Assembly: GCF_003335505.1 (NCBI RefSeq)
Contig: NZ_QPEX01000044.1
Location: 124,001-188,000, forward strand
Reading direction: 5' to 3'
From: Bremerella cremea
Lineage (GTDB): Bacteria; Planctomycetota; Planctomycetia; Pirellulales; Pirellulaceae
DNA: 64,000 nt
This document shows, piece after piece, positions 29,452-41,766 of this stretch. Each line of letters begins with the position of its first letter. Position 1 is the first letter of the stretch. The position numbers and the translations under genes are program-made. A model generated the notes under the pieces. The model searched no databases, was not told where the DNA came from, and was given only the letters and a program-made list of their open reading frames with translations.

Positions 29452-32400
29452 CTAGAACGCCAGGAGTTCTTCGTCCCATTGTTCGTCGCCGAAGATCTCA
29501 TCTTCGACACGACTCGACTCGGCTGCGAATTCATCAGAGCCGGTATCTACCGCCAGAAGCAAATCTTCCTGCTGGTCATCGACATAACCAAGGCCAGCAT
29601 CGCTGAACGCTTCATCAACGACCAAGCTCGACTCGGCCTGGTTGCCATTTTCCAACGAAGATATGCTCGGCTTGCTGGTGGCTGCCTGCCAACCCGCATA
29701 GAGAGGAGTCACCCCAACGGCTGCCGAAAAGGTCTCTTGGGTAGTGATCGGCGCCACAACATTGACAATCTGAGGAGCGGCCAACACATCAACAACGGTA
29801 TTGGAAGCCACCGTAGAAACTTCAACTGCCGCCGCAGGCTCCAATTCCAGCCCTTCTGCTTCCCACTTGCTGTGCGTCAAAGCATCAACAAATGCCAACA
29901 GGTCGAGGTACGAGAAACGACCATCGCTGTTGACGTCGACGTAGGTCGAAAAGCTCGGAGACTGGTACGACCATTCTGGTAAATCAATCGAACCGGTCTT
30001 TTGCATCTGCTTGATGATTTTGACCAAGTCTAAACCAGTCAGCGAACCATCGTTGTCAACATCACCAACCGGCCCATTGGCATTGTGGAAGGCAAACAAC
30101 GACGCTGTTGTTCCCGAACCATTACCCGTCGGCACTTCGTTTGGATCAAGCGGCGCGACTAGCGTTACGGTGGCCGTTTGGGTATTGCCTACGGAATCTT
30201 GCACGGTGTACTGGAAGGTAATGTTCTCAGTCAGATCAGCGACACCATCGGCATTGAATAGAATCCGAGTCCCATCAGGAGAGACGGTAATATCCAGTGG
30301 CGGAGTGGTAACCGGGCTGATATTGGTCACGCTACCAGGCACGATCGACAAAGCTCGATTGTAGAAACTGCTATCGTTTGCCAGAACGTTGAAGAACTGA
30401 CCGTCGGTGTCTTCCTGATACTCGAAGACATCGTTATTCGCGGTCAAACCTGCATCCGGACCTTGCGAGAGGTAGACCTTGTAGTCCTCGATTTCCCCAA
30501 AGCTATCGTTCGCTTCAGGTCCTACATCCAAAGTAGGTCCAACGCGGAATCGCACGCTGGCAGCCAAGCGTGCCAGTTGTGGTAAGATCGAGTCATCGAA
30601 GACCGTAGTGGGAATATTAAACGTGTAATCGTGTTGCCCAGGCTGCAAAACGACGTTCGTAAAGATCCGTTCGCCTGGATCATTCCAGTCGCCGTCTTTA
30701 TTCAGATCGATCCAGGCATTCATCACCGTGTTTCTGTGGGTCACACTCGAGATGATCGTAACCGTGTTGGTTCCCTTCTGGATACCATGACTAAAGATGA
30801 CACCATCATCCTTAATCGGATTGGTACCAAGATAGGCACCTGGGGCAATCGGCGTGCTGCCGTCACCACTGCCGCCAGTATCCGCACCAACGATCACACC
30901 AAAAGACAGCGGAGCGGAAAGCGTTGCCGTTCCGTCAGAAGCCAAGTCGATGTACACCGGATTGGTCGACGTTAAATAGATTCCGGCGGTAGGAACCGGC
31001 AGAATCTGGAAATGGCCCGCGTAGCCCGAACGAAGGTGGAATCGTCCTAGCGCGTCGGCAGTTGCGGTTGGCTCGCACAGCCCTATGATACCGTCGCCGT
31101 TGTAGTCTATGAAAAATCGAGCTCCTCCGACGCCGAATTCGTTGCCGTCCTGAACACCGTCCATATTGAGGTCTTGGAAGGCCAAACCATCCATGCCGAC
31201 CGATGTTCCACCAGGCACGTCCTTGGCGGCAACCAGTTCGTCGTTATAGAAGGCAATTGCCTGACCCGCGACTGCCGTAATCTCGCCTAGTTCGCGGTAT
31301 TCCAAACCGAACAGATCGTTATCGAAGTTGTCGAAGTAACCTTCAGCCGGAGCGGAGTCGACCATCGCGTCGGTGATGCCCAGCAGGCTACCTTCCAGAG
31401 TGACTTCATAACCATCGAGCGGATCTTCCGTCGAGAAAGTGGAAGTCGAAAGAACGCCGGTGGGGAGGAAGTCGTAGTAGCTGCTGTTGCCGCCGGAAGC
31501 TCCAACCCACAGATCCAGTCCACGTGAGTTAACAGCCTCGGCCAGATCGGTCTCCACGGTTGCCCATAAAGCCATTTCGGACGAGGACAATCCATCCGTC
31601 ACTGCATCTTCGCCAGAAAGAACGATCACCAAGTCGTGGCTGATCAGTTCATCGAAGACGGAAGTGGTGATATAGTTGATGTTGTAGAAATCAGTTCGCT
31701 CGTAGCCGGGAGCCGAATGACCACCGTCTGAGAAACTCCAGTCGGACAAGCCGTTACCGATCACCGCGATCGAGTAGTTTGACTTAGCAATTTCTGACTC
31801 GGTCCCTTTCCCCCGCAGGAAGTCGAGGACGACGTTATCGTACCCCTGCATCCCTGGCTGACTACCATCGAGAATTGCGTGGTTGCTGGCATACAGGTTT
31901 CCACCAATCGCCCCACTGAACGAAACAGTTCCGTCCGGCAAGGGTACGCCGCACGCGTCAACAATCGAGTTCGACCCGTTTCCGTTGTTGTTATTGTTAT
32001 TATCGTTTTCGTCGATGCCTTGAATCACAGCGGAAGCGTTAGGCAGCATCCAGACTCCGCGTCCAAGAGTACCGGCAACGAGAGAGTCGGTTGCGATGTC
32101 GTATTCCATATCATCGACGATTGCGTTGGGCATTCCCGTCGATAGCTCGGTCCAAGTTCCTAACGAATCGACGTACGACATAAACACGCCAGCATTAGTA
32201 CCGACGACCAACGCATCCATGACAGATCCTGCCACATAGCTGACCGACCAGAGCGATGAGGCGTAATTTAGCAGGTCACCGGTAATATCCTGCCAAGAGG
32301 TTCCCGCATCGCCACTCATGGCGACGCCCGTGCTGTCAATCACGAAAACGGATCGCCATTCATCCGTGTCGACAGCCAAGTCGCGAATCGTTCCAAGACC

Positions 32401-34413
32401 AGGCGAATTCGTTTCGACCAGTTGAGTTCCAACATCATCTCGGAACAGCACGCGGTCGTCGGAACCAACCCATAAAACATTCTCGCTCGCCACGCCGCCG
32501 CTATATCCACCGGCGACAATCGCGTTTTGGTTGAGGTCACCATTGGCGGCGCTGGAAGCTCCGGCGACGGTGACTTCGTCGATCGAATCACCTTGATCTA
32601 GTGACTCATAGAAACCGCTGGCCCCTTGAATTGCAAGCCGAAATGGGTTCACGACATTGAGTTCCATCGGTGTTCGAAAAACACCCTGAAACGGCGTTCC
32701 GCTATTTAGGGTGAGCGCTGGTGCAACCAGTCCCACAAGGTTCCCGGCGGTATCGTAGGTGCGGCGGGCAAATCCCCCCAGGTTGGTGAAACTTGAGTAA
32801 AGGATCGATTGACCTTGGTCCGCAAGAGATACATCGTCAACAATAACGTCGCCGCCATCTCCAGTCGTAATGCTGTACCACAGGGATTGCCCCACAACTT
32901 GCTGCATCGTTCCGGTATCTTGATTGCCGACGTAGGCAATTCCTGATACCGCATCGTAGGCAACGTCATGGACTTCGGTGATCTGCAGGTTTCCATTAAC
33001 GCTGAACCAATCGCCTTGATTCGATCGCGGTTGAGTACGCCGATAGATACCGCCGTCATCGGCCTCAATAATATTACCCGCAGCGTCAAAGACCATCTCG
33101 CGAGAGTCCGCATGAGGCGCACTGCCGGAAGCCGTTCCACCACCGCTTGCTCCGAGCGTGTTGCTATGCGTCAAGTGAACCCACTGACTCCCCGAAGCCT
33201 GGGATGCGTCTCCCCGAAACAGTCGCCCCGTGTAGTCCGTAGCCCCGATCGAGGTCGGATTTTGAAACTCTAGTGGTTGTCGATCTCCACCAACGTAAAC
33301 AATATTCGGATCCGTAGGATCGGCGACCATTGAAAAATGAATCGAACCTTGCCCACCAGCGAGTTCTTCCGGGGGAGAGCCGGGCTTCGGGCCTTTTCCA
33401 CCTTTCGGATTCAGGTCAACGAGCGTTCCATTCTCGTTGGTTTGAGGCGTATCCATCTGAGTCCAGTTGGCGCCACCATCTCCAGAGCGAAATAGCCCAA
33501 CGACATGTCCCGAATTGATAATTGAGACATAGACATTATTCGCGCGGCCAACAGCGATCTCGAGGTTGCTCGTTCCCGTACGCTGGTCTGTCCCATTATC
33601 GATCAAGGCATCGATTGTTGCATCGCTTACCTTCGTCCATGCGGCGCCTCCATTGGTGGTGCGATAAACACCAACTTGCCCGCCCCCGGTAGCGTCCGAG
33701 AAAGCCATCGCTGTGTAGATGATGTCCGGGTTGGTTGGATCAGCAAACAGGTCATAGCTAACGCCAGAAGGCAGCCCCGTCGACGAACCATCACCTACAG
33801 AAACTTGCTGAAAGGTATTTCCCCCGTCTGTGCTCCGGAAGATACCGATGTTCGGAGTGCTAAAAGTATCAGCCGTGTTAACCGAGACAACGATATTGTC
33901 ACCATTGACAGCGATCGCTGAGATATTCTTTCCTTGTAAAACTCCTCCGCCGTCCACAACCTCCCAAGAAGCTCCGCCATCGGTGGTCCGTACGATCCCT
34001 ATTCGATCGCCGCCAATACGACCATAGCTGCTGAAGCGACCCGTTGCGGCATAAACGGTCTGGTTGGTTGTGTCCGCCGTGTCGAATGTCATCGCACCGA
34101 TCGACAGGGACGGCAAGTTGTCACCAACCGGCACCCAATCAGGACGAGTCGCCGTGGCATTCTCGGTCTTCCAAATCCCCCCATTCGTACCACCAACATA
34201 GAGCGTGTCAGCATCACTAGGATGAGCAAGCACAACATGAGCAGCACCAACAACGTCTTCGTCAGGAGCAATATTCTCGACCTGACCATTCGTCGCACTA
34301 AAAGGCCCAATTGGGGTCCACGCGAGAAGTTGCCGTTGTTCCAGTTGTTCAATTCCGTATCCCAACGAAATCGTATTGTATCTTTTAGCGCGTTTAAGGC
34401 CGCGACGCTTCAT
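29452..34413 (-). CDS. LEPR-XLL beta-propeller (sortilin/BNR-like) surface protein with dockerin
   Basis: 1653 residues from the ATG at 34413, which has GAGGAG nine bases upstream; a GTG five codons earlier overlaps that site. Basic N-terminus, then IEQLEQRQLLAW (about 21-32). Residues 35-790 hold many Asp-box-like repeats (TTDGGASWEV, STDGGNTFQQ, SGDGGANWTQ) of sialidase/sortilin-type beta propellers. An Asn-rich linker lies near 800. Then come a domain resembling a class I amidotransferase-like fold (about 830-1070), an SdrB-like domain (about 1073-1145, FQDLNMDGVQDGNEFG), a GEVED-type domain (about 1190-1310) and a cadherin-like repeat (about 1320-1420). A dockerin (about 1435-1515, DVDNDGSLTGLD and DVNSDGRFSYLD) and an acidic tail ending DEQWDEELLAF complete the protein. 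It sits directly upstream of the giant gene with its own terminator. Probably binds glycans or proteins at the surface (inference). Confidence 0.87.
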   Translation of the reverse strand: MKRRGLKRAKRYNTISLGYGIEQLEQRQLLAWTPIGPFSATNGQVENIAPDEDVVGAAHVVLAHPSDADTLYVGGTNGGIWKTENATATRPDWVPVGDNLPSLSIGAMTFDTADTTNQTVYAATGRFSSYGRIGGDRIGIVRTTDGGASWEVVDGGGVLQGKNISAIAVNGDNIVVSVNTADTFSTPNIGIFRSTDGGNTFQQVSVGDGSSTGLPSGVSYDLFADPTNPDIIYTAMAFSDATGGGQVGVYRTTNGGAAWTKVSDATIDALIDNGTDQRTGTSNLEIAVGRANNVYVSIINSGHVVGLFRSGDGGANWTQMDTPQTNENGTLVDLNPKGGKGPKPGSPPEELAGGQGSIHFSMVADPTDPNIVYVGGDRQPLEFQNPTSIGATDYTGRLFRGDASQASGSQWVHLTHSNTLGASGGGTASGSAPHADSREMVFDAAGNIIEADDGGIYRRTQPRSNQGDWFSVNGNLQITEVHDVAYDAVSGIAYVGNQDTGTMQQVVGQSLWYSITTGDGGDVIVDDVSLADQGQSILYSSFTNLGGFARRTYDTAGNLVGLVAPALTLNSGTPFQGVFRTPMELNVVNPFRLAIQGASGFYESLDQGDSIDEVTVAGASSAANGDLNQNAIVAGGYSGGVASENVLWVGSDDRVLFRDDVGTQLVETNSPGLGTIRDLAVDTDEWRSVFVIDSTGVAMSGDAGTSWQDITGDLLNYASSLWSVSYVAGSVMDALVVGTNAGVFMSYVDSLGTWTELSTGMPNAIVDDMEYDIATDSLVAGTLGRGVWMLPNASAVIQGIDENDNNNNNNGNGSNSIVDACGVPLPDGTVSFSGAIGGNLYASNHAILDGSQPGMQGYDNVVLDFLRGKGTESEIAKSNYSIAVIGNGLSDWSFSDGGHSAPGYERTDFYNINYITTSVFDELISHDLVIVLSGEDAVTDGLSSSEMALWATVETDLAEAVNSRGLDLWVGASGGNSSYYDFLPTGVLSTSTFSTEDPLDGYEVTLEGSLLGITDAMVDSAPAEGYFDNFDNDLFGLEYRELGEITAVAGQAIAFYNDELVAAKDVPGGTSVGMDGLAFQDLNMDGVQDGNEFGVGGARFFIDYNGDGIIGLCEPTATADALGRFHLRSGYAGHFQILPVPTAGIYLTSTNPVYIDLASDGTATLSAPLSFGVIVGADTGGSGDGSTPIAPGAYLGTNPIKDDGVIFSHGIQKGTNTVTIISSVTHRNTVMNAWIDLNKDGDWNDPGERIFTNVVLQPGQHDYTFNIPTTVFDDSILPQLARLAASVRFRVGPTLDVGPEANDSFGEIEDYKVYLSQGPDAGLTANNDVFEYQEDTDGQFFNVLANDSSFYNRALSIVPGSVTNISPVTTPPLDITVSPDGTRILFNADGVADLTENITFQYTVQDSVGNTQTATVTLVAPLDPNEVPTGNGSGTTASLFAFHNANGPVGDVDNDGSLTGLDLVKIIKQMQKTGSIDLPEWSYQSPSFSTYVDVNSDGRFSYLDLLAFVDALTHSKWEAEGLELEPAAAVEVSTVASNTVVDVLAAPQIVNVVAPITTQETFSAAVGVTPLYAGWQAATSKPSISSLENGNQAESSLVVDEAFSDAGLGYVDDQQEDLLLAVDTGSDEFAAESSRVEDEIFGDEQWDEELLAF

Positions 34414-34806
34414 GGAATGACTCCTCACGCAGGACGAATCTCTGTGGATGTTATGGATTTAATAGGCAGGCAAGGTGACGGATGATCCAATCGGAACGCT
34501 TTATCAATAAACGTGATTGAATACTTGCGGAGGGATTCTCACTGGCCAAACTCGGGCCTAGGACATACCTCTACCTTTGACCTTGCCCCGCCAATTGGGT
34601 AGCTCAACGGAATATACTTAGATTGACAATAGTTGAGGATGTTCCGATTTTCTACACGAATCACCAGAATTTAGCGAAATCAATACCCCCCGGCGGGGCC
34701 GTCTATATCGCCACAGCTATTCTACGTGTCCTGAATGCGCATAAAAATAGGGAGTGACTTTTGGTCACCCCCTATTAGAGTTTCTTATTTTCGAGCGTTG
34801 ATCTGA
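34414..34806. other. Intergenic region with terminator of the second BBP7 gene
   Basis: 393 bases. It holds the terminator at 34742-34776 and must hold the promoter of the 34413 gene, but no clear boxes were found. A GGTAGCTCAACGG stretch near 34598 recalls a tRNA D-arm but no tRNA can be built around it. Confidence 0.4.
34742..34776 (-). terminator. Rho-independent terminator of the second BBP7 gene
   Basis: AATAGGG-GTGAC (34746-34758) pairs with GTCAC-CCCTATT (34764-34776) with one unpaired base on each side. On the minus strand the stem runs into TTTTTAT. It lies 30 bases after the stop at 34807. Confidence 0.75.
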
Positions 34807-36294
34807 TTACCAGGTGTACTCGAAACCAACCGTTGGACCGTGATAGATCGCGTTGCCGTTGTCGTTAATCACTGCGGATCGATTGGCGAGTGCAGTCCCG
34901 AGCGGCGAGGCTCCACCGGTCGAGAAGTTGAAGTTGTCACTCGAAAGGGCGACACCGTCAATGTAAACGACTTGGTAACCAGCCCGCAGGGAAGCTCGCG
35001 GGGCAAGCCGGAAGGTGCTCATGAAACCACCTTCAGCCACCAACGAGGCCCGACGTTGGGTAGCCCGTTCAAACACGGGGCCGCCGCCGGAAAATTCCAA
35101 GGTCGACTTCTGGGTCGATGCATTACCATAGACACCAGCTTCACCAAAGGCGGTCAGCGACCAGCGAGTGGTCAGCTTCAAGGTCGAATCCAAACCGAGC
35201 TGGGCACCGAACATATCGTTGGTTGCGTCGACGGTGTAGATCATCGAACCGGTGTTACCAGCGGTCAGATAGATCGAGTCGTCAGCGACGCGAACGTATC
35301 GGAAACCAACCCAGTACGAAGCTTGCCACCAGCAGTTTGGCGAGGTGAAGAAGCGTCGTAGGTTCAACTCGAAAGAGTCGAAGTTGTTCGAGGTAGCGAA
35401 CGATTGGAAGTTGGCATTGTCCGTTTCCGCATAACCACCAACCGGATCGACACCGAAGCGGGAGAATGGCGAGAACAAGTCACCCGCTCCGCTCACGCTG
35501 CTCAAGGAAGACCAGTTGCCCATGCCGAGGTAGCTGAACTCGAAGTAGCTGCCGACAAAAGCCGAACGTTGCAGCGTCATACGAGTACCACCCTGGTAGT
35601 TGAAATCAACATCCTGAGTGTCAAGCACTGGGTTATTCGCGGCACCTCGCGAGGTAAGCACGGTGTTGTTGTTGCCTGGCTCGAAGATGAAGAAGGTGGC
35701 GTCCACCGCAACATCAAAGTACCGAGGAGCACAACGACCACCGTAGTTGCTCAGGTCCCAAGCGTTGCCAATACCGCGAGAGAAACCGCAGTAAACGCCG
35801 CCACCTGTCAAACCGCAGCAGCCACCGCAACCGGCTCCGCCACATGCTTGGCAACCGCCGTTGTTACCACCTTGGCCTCCAAGGCAGCTTTGGCAGCCAG
35901 CCCCACCGCAAGTCGCACAGCCGCCGTAAGCGCCCATATGACTGGTTGGCATGACATTGGGATCCATCATGGGTTGCCCTGGGGCAGCCATGCCGTATCC
36001 AGCCGGCATCACGCCGTACGGTCCGGCCATGCCGGGCATCATCATTTGACCGTATGGGTCCATAGCGACATACGGATTTGGCCCAGGCTGCATGGGCATT
36101 TGCGGCCTTGGCTGTTCAACCTGTTGCCGTTCAACTCGCCAGTCGTTGCTGGCAAATTGGCCGGCGGCGGACGATTCTTGTCCGATCGTCCGCTGACCGG
36201 TTTGGTTGGCATAGGTTGTCTTTTCAGCGTTCGCCTGTGCGGCAAAAAACACTGTGGACAACGTCAAGGCGGTCCACAAGGTAGTGGCTCTCAT
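34807..36294 (-). CDS. BBP7-family beta-barrel protein with Cys/Gly-rich segment
   Basis: 495 residues from the ATG at 36294, which has GAGGA six bases upstream; the longer in-frame start at 36345 is rejected because it precedes the signal peptide with polar residues. The signal peptide (LWTALTLSTVFFAAQANA) is followed by a Met/Pro/Gly-rich region and by a striking Cys-rich stretch with CATCGGAGCQSC and CQACGGAGCGGCC. This pattern recalls the CxxCxGxG zinc-binding repeats of DnaJ. The remainder (from about residue 185) is beta-rich, with FDVAVDATFFIFEPGNNN and a terminal GPTVGFEYTW, as in BBP7 family outer membrane proteins. It is a paralogue of the 4409-5806 protein. Probably an outer membrane barrel; the role of the cysteines is unknown (disulfides or metal). 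Confidence 0.8.
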   Translation of the reverse strand: MRATTLWTALTLSTVFFAAQANAEKTTYANQTGQRTIGQESSAAGQFASNDWRVERQQVEQPRPQMPMQPGPNPYVAMDPYGQMMMPGMAGPYGVMPAGYGMAAPGQPMMDPNVMPTSHMGAYGGCATCGGAGCQSCLGGQGGNNGGCQACGGAGCGGCCGLTGGGVYCGFSRGIGNAWDLSNYGGRCAPRYFDVAVDATFFIFEPGNNNTVLTSRGAANNPVLDTQDVDFNYQGGTRMTLQRSAFVGSYFEFSYLGMGNWSSLSSVSGAGDLFSPFSRFGVDPVGGYAETDNANFQSFATSNNFDSFELNLRRFFTSPNCWWQASYWVGFRYVRVADDSIYLTAGNTGSMIYTVDATNDMFGAQLGLDSTLKLTTRWSLTAFGEAGVYGNASTQKSTLEFSGGGPVFERATQRRASLVAEGGFMSTFRLAPRASLRAGYQVVYIDGVALSSDNFNFSTGGASPLGTALANRSAVINDNGNAIYHGPTVGFEYTW

Positions 36295-36625
36295 GGGTTC
36301 CTCTTTCGCAATCGAAAGGCAACTGGATGGCCCAGTGGTCGACAACGGTTGGTAAATTGGTTATCGCAGGCCGCCCAACTGGGTAGGCCTTAAATGTGAC
36401 TCAAGTTGAATCTTCGATACCTTCAACACAACCAATCGGCACGGAAAGGTAAGAAGAACCAGCACTTTCAGAACGAGCCGCAGATATTTTGCAAATTAAC
36501 ACAATCCAGAAGCCGCTAGCGGGGCAAATTGGCATTGCAAAGCCTTATTGCCAACGCAGCTTTCCTAAACCGTACTTTCGGAACCTACTTTATTGATTCG
36601 AAGAATTGAGCCATGCGGGCTCGCG
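36295..36625. other. Intergenic region upstream of second BBP7 gene
   Basis: 331 bases between two minus-strand genes. No coding sequence, repeat or strong hairpin was recognised; the BBP7 promoter is presumably here. Confidence 0.4.
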
Positions 36626-37843
36626 TTAACTTGGGTTTTCGTACCACACGAGCTTGCCAACGCCATCGACGAGTTGCAACGTTAACAGGTCGAGATCACC
36701 ATCCCGATCTAGATCGTACGGAAGAACCGTCTCGAAAGTTCCCTGGGGCAATACGGCAATCGGCTGGAGAACCCAAATTGGGTTCTCACCTTGCACTTTC
36801 TGGCGATAGCACACCAACGTTGCCTCGCCATGGCGATGCCACCCCCCTTGAATCACGTCGCTGTACCCATTTCCACTAAAATCACCGATTGCAACCGACG
36901 TTCCTTGTTTTGCGTCGTATGCCGGAGGAATGACCGAGATCTTCCAATGGAGAGGCTGCTGGCGGTCTTGAACCATCAGCCGCACAAAGCCTGAGGCGGT
37001 GGCAGCGGCTAAATCGGGGAGCTTGTCATGGTCGATATCCCCAAACGCCAGGGTATTGATGCTATCACTTTCGCCACCGATCCGCGTATGACGCCAAGCT
37101 TCTGGGCGAGAAGCACTCTCTGGGCCTGGGTTAATCAGTCCGTGAATGCCTGGGCTCACTAGTCCTGTTTGGACAAACAACAAGTCGGTCAGTCCATCTC
37201 GATTCAGATCTTGGGCGAAGATAGGTGAATCTGGCTCGATCTGTGCGATTGCCTGGTAGCCTTCCAGGTAATAGGCCCCCGATGCGATTCCTCGCCGCTG
37301 TAGCCAACCTAGCGAGGCCTTGGCTCCTGTGCCAGCACAGATGATATCTTCCCCTCGCAGCGTATCCATTCGCCCTACGGCCAGTCGTGCTCCGGCCAGC
37401 TCTGGTTGCTCACGGACAATAACTTCTGAGACCCAATGAATCGATCTCGAATCGCCCCATTTCGCTGGCACAGCACGGTGAAACATCAGTTGCTCGGTAT
37501 CGCTTTGATGACTGGTAACGATGTCCAGCTGGTTATCGCCATCTAAATCAGCAATCACCAAGTCTCTTGGGGCTGTCATTTCCCCGACTAGATTAGCCAA
37601 CCATGGGCGTTTTGCCACCGCTTTGCCAGGGTGCAGATAAACCTGAACCAAGCTGGCTTGATTCGGGTCGGTCGCAATCGTGGCAACATCTACCAGGCCA
37701 TCCCGGTTTATATCACGAGCTACGATTCGCTGGTGATCGTGCAGATTGTCGGCGATCTTATGAGCTTTCCAGCCATCGGCAGCCTGGGCTAGGGAAGCCG
37801 TTAGGATAAGCAGAACGCTTTTCGCTAGCAACGCCATCTTCAT
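36626..37843 (-). CDS. Secreted FG-GAP/VCBS repeat protein
   Basis: 405 residues with a clear signal peptide (LLAKSVLLILTASLAQAADG). The mature part contains repeated calcium-loop units of the FG-GAP/VCBS type: ARDINRDGLVDVATI, ADLDGDNQLDIVTS, DLNRDGLTDLLFVQ, DIDHDKLPDLAAA and DLDRDGDLDLLTLQ. These repeats form a seven-bladed beta propeller resembling the head of integrin alpha chains. AGAGGC before the ATG serves as ribosome site. No enzyme motif is visible. Proteins of this type are common in planctomycetes, often of unknown function, and are located in the periplasm or at the surface. The downstream gene on the same strand is the second BBP7 protein, 331 bases away. Confidence 0.85.
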   Translation of the reverse strand: MKMALLAKSVLLILTASLAQAADGWKAHKIADNLHDHQRIVARDINRDGLVDVATIATDPNQASLVQVYLHPGKAVAKRPWLANLVGEMTAPRDLVIADLDGDNQLDIVTSHQSDTEQLMFHRAVPAKWGDSRSIHWVSEVIVREQPELAGARLAVGRMDTLRGEDIICAGTGAKASLGWLQRRGIASGAYYLEGYQAIAQIEPDSPIFAQDLNRDGLTDLLFVQTGLVSPGIHGLINPGPESASRPEAWRHTRIGGESDSINTLAFGDIDHDKLPDLAAATASGFVRLMVQDRQQPLHWKISVIPPAYDAKQGTSVAIGDFSGNGYSDVIQGGWHRHGEATLVCYRQKVQGENPIWVLQPIAVLPQGTFETVLPYDLDRDGDLDLLTLQLVDGVGKLVWYENPS

Positions 37844-37965
37844 AAGCCTGCCTCTCGCTAAGGTGCCACACGAATTTCGCTTTCGACAGTTTCAATAGAC
37901 AGCCTATTTTCAAAGCCATCAAATCATTTGCGAAAGTAAGTGAGAGCACTCGCAGGGCTTACAGG

Positions 37966-38574
37966 CTATTGCTGCTCTTTGACCACGGGGATTTGAATTT
38001 CCCAATAGCGTTTTTCAACGGGGGTCATGGGGCCATTATAGCCCAACCGTCGTGGCTGACCGGCTTCCTTCCAAGTTGACTGTTCCTTCAGCCAAGCACG
38101 CAGCTTTTCTAAACCAGCCTGAAATGCCTTTTCGTTCATCCCACCTCGATAGCCCAAGGTAAGAAAATCTTCCGCTTCACGGTTCTCGACCACCACTTTG
38201 CCCAAGCCTGGTCCGGCTTTGCCTTGGTCGGGTTGGCGATAGACGAACTCCATTTCGATTTCGGATTTCCCATCTTCGTCATCGTAGGTGTTAATCACTG
38301 GCGCGGTCATCTCAACGCGGTTCGCTTGGATGTGCGCGAAAAGCTGCCAGAAGAGCATCGTATCGGCTTTCTCAAAGCTTCCTTTAGCCTCGGCGACAGC
38401 CGTTCGGTATGCGGGATAGGCTTTGACCTCGATTTTTCCAACGTCGGTTAGCTTCGGCCAGCCTTGGGGCAGGGGGGCATCCGCTTTACCTTCCTTGTCT
38501 CCCTCTGCCGCCATCCCAGTTCCCCCGGCTAATACGAGCAATCCCACCGCACAAATCGCTGCTATCACTTTCAT
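37966..38574 (-). CDS. Exported SOUL heme-binding family protein
   Basis: 202 residues from the ATG at 38574 (GGAG six bases upstream); longer in-frame starts at 38586 and 38664 are possible but would displace the signal peptide (IAAICAVGLLVLAGGTGMAA). The mature protein has the SOUL/HEBP pattern: IEVKAYPAYRTAVAEAKGSFE, then LFAHIQANRVEMTAPVI, and the C-terminal RRLGYNGPMTPVEKRYWEIQIPV. SOUL proteins bind heme or related tetrapyrroles in eukaryotes; in bacteria the ligand is mostly untested. Export to the periplasm is predicted from the signal peptide. It lies between the FG-GAP gene and the SHD1 gene, all on the minus strand. Confidence 0.85.
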   Translation of the reverse strand: MKVIAAICAVGLLVLAGGTGMAAEGDKEGKADAPLPQGWPKLTDVGKIEVKAYPAYRTAVAEAKGSFEKADTMLFWQLFAHIQANRVEMTAPVINTYDDEDGKSEIEMEFVYRQPDQGKAGPGLGKVVVENREAEDFLTLGYRGGMNEKAFQAGLEKLRAWLKEQSTWKEAGQPRRLGYNGPMTPVEKRYWEIQIPVVKEQQ

Positions 38575-38679
38575 CGCGGACTCCATTAATTGAGAGGAAG
38601 ACGCTGGATACCTCCGTATTAAACCGGCAGATAGAAGCAATTGTAACGACGATTGCCATTTCAATTGTCAAGAAACATT

Positions 38680-38714
38680 GGAAGGGCAAGCTTGGCTAAC
38701 CAAGCTGCCCTTCC
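38680..38714 (-). terminator. Strong hairpin, probable terminator of the SHD1 gene
   Basis: GGAAGGGCAAGCTTGG (38680-38695) pairs with CCAAGCTGCCCTTCC (38700-38714) with one bulged base and a CTAA loop. On the minus strand it is followed only by AATGTTTCTT, a weak T-tract. It lies 33 bases after the stop at 38747. Confidence 0.65.
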
Positions 38715-38746
38715 GGTCCAATCGCTCCCAGTAAGGAAGTAAGCGT

Positions 38747-41552
<2,806 letters not shown>

Positions 41553-41766
41553 TCAAACTCCCGTCGGCAATGGATTTGGGCAAGTCAGGGTAGAGAAACC
41601 CTGTATTATGCGCCAAAGCATGCACCGAGGGCAACGCATGCGACTTTAGGAAAAACCGACAAACTGGGCACATTCTTCCCAAAAAACCTCTCTCGACCGC
41701 TTCCCCCTCGAATTGGTATGGTCCCGGCGGCTAAGGATACTGCCAATATTCATCCGGGAAACACAA

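Noticed and set aside
34590-34660. tRNA-like D-arm stretch GGTAGCTCAACGG
   Set aside because: No acceptor stem, anticodon arm or GTTC T-arm can be placed around it.
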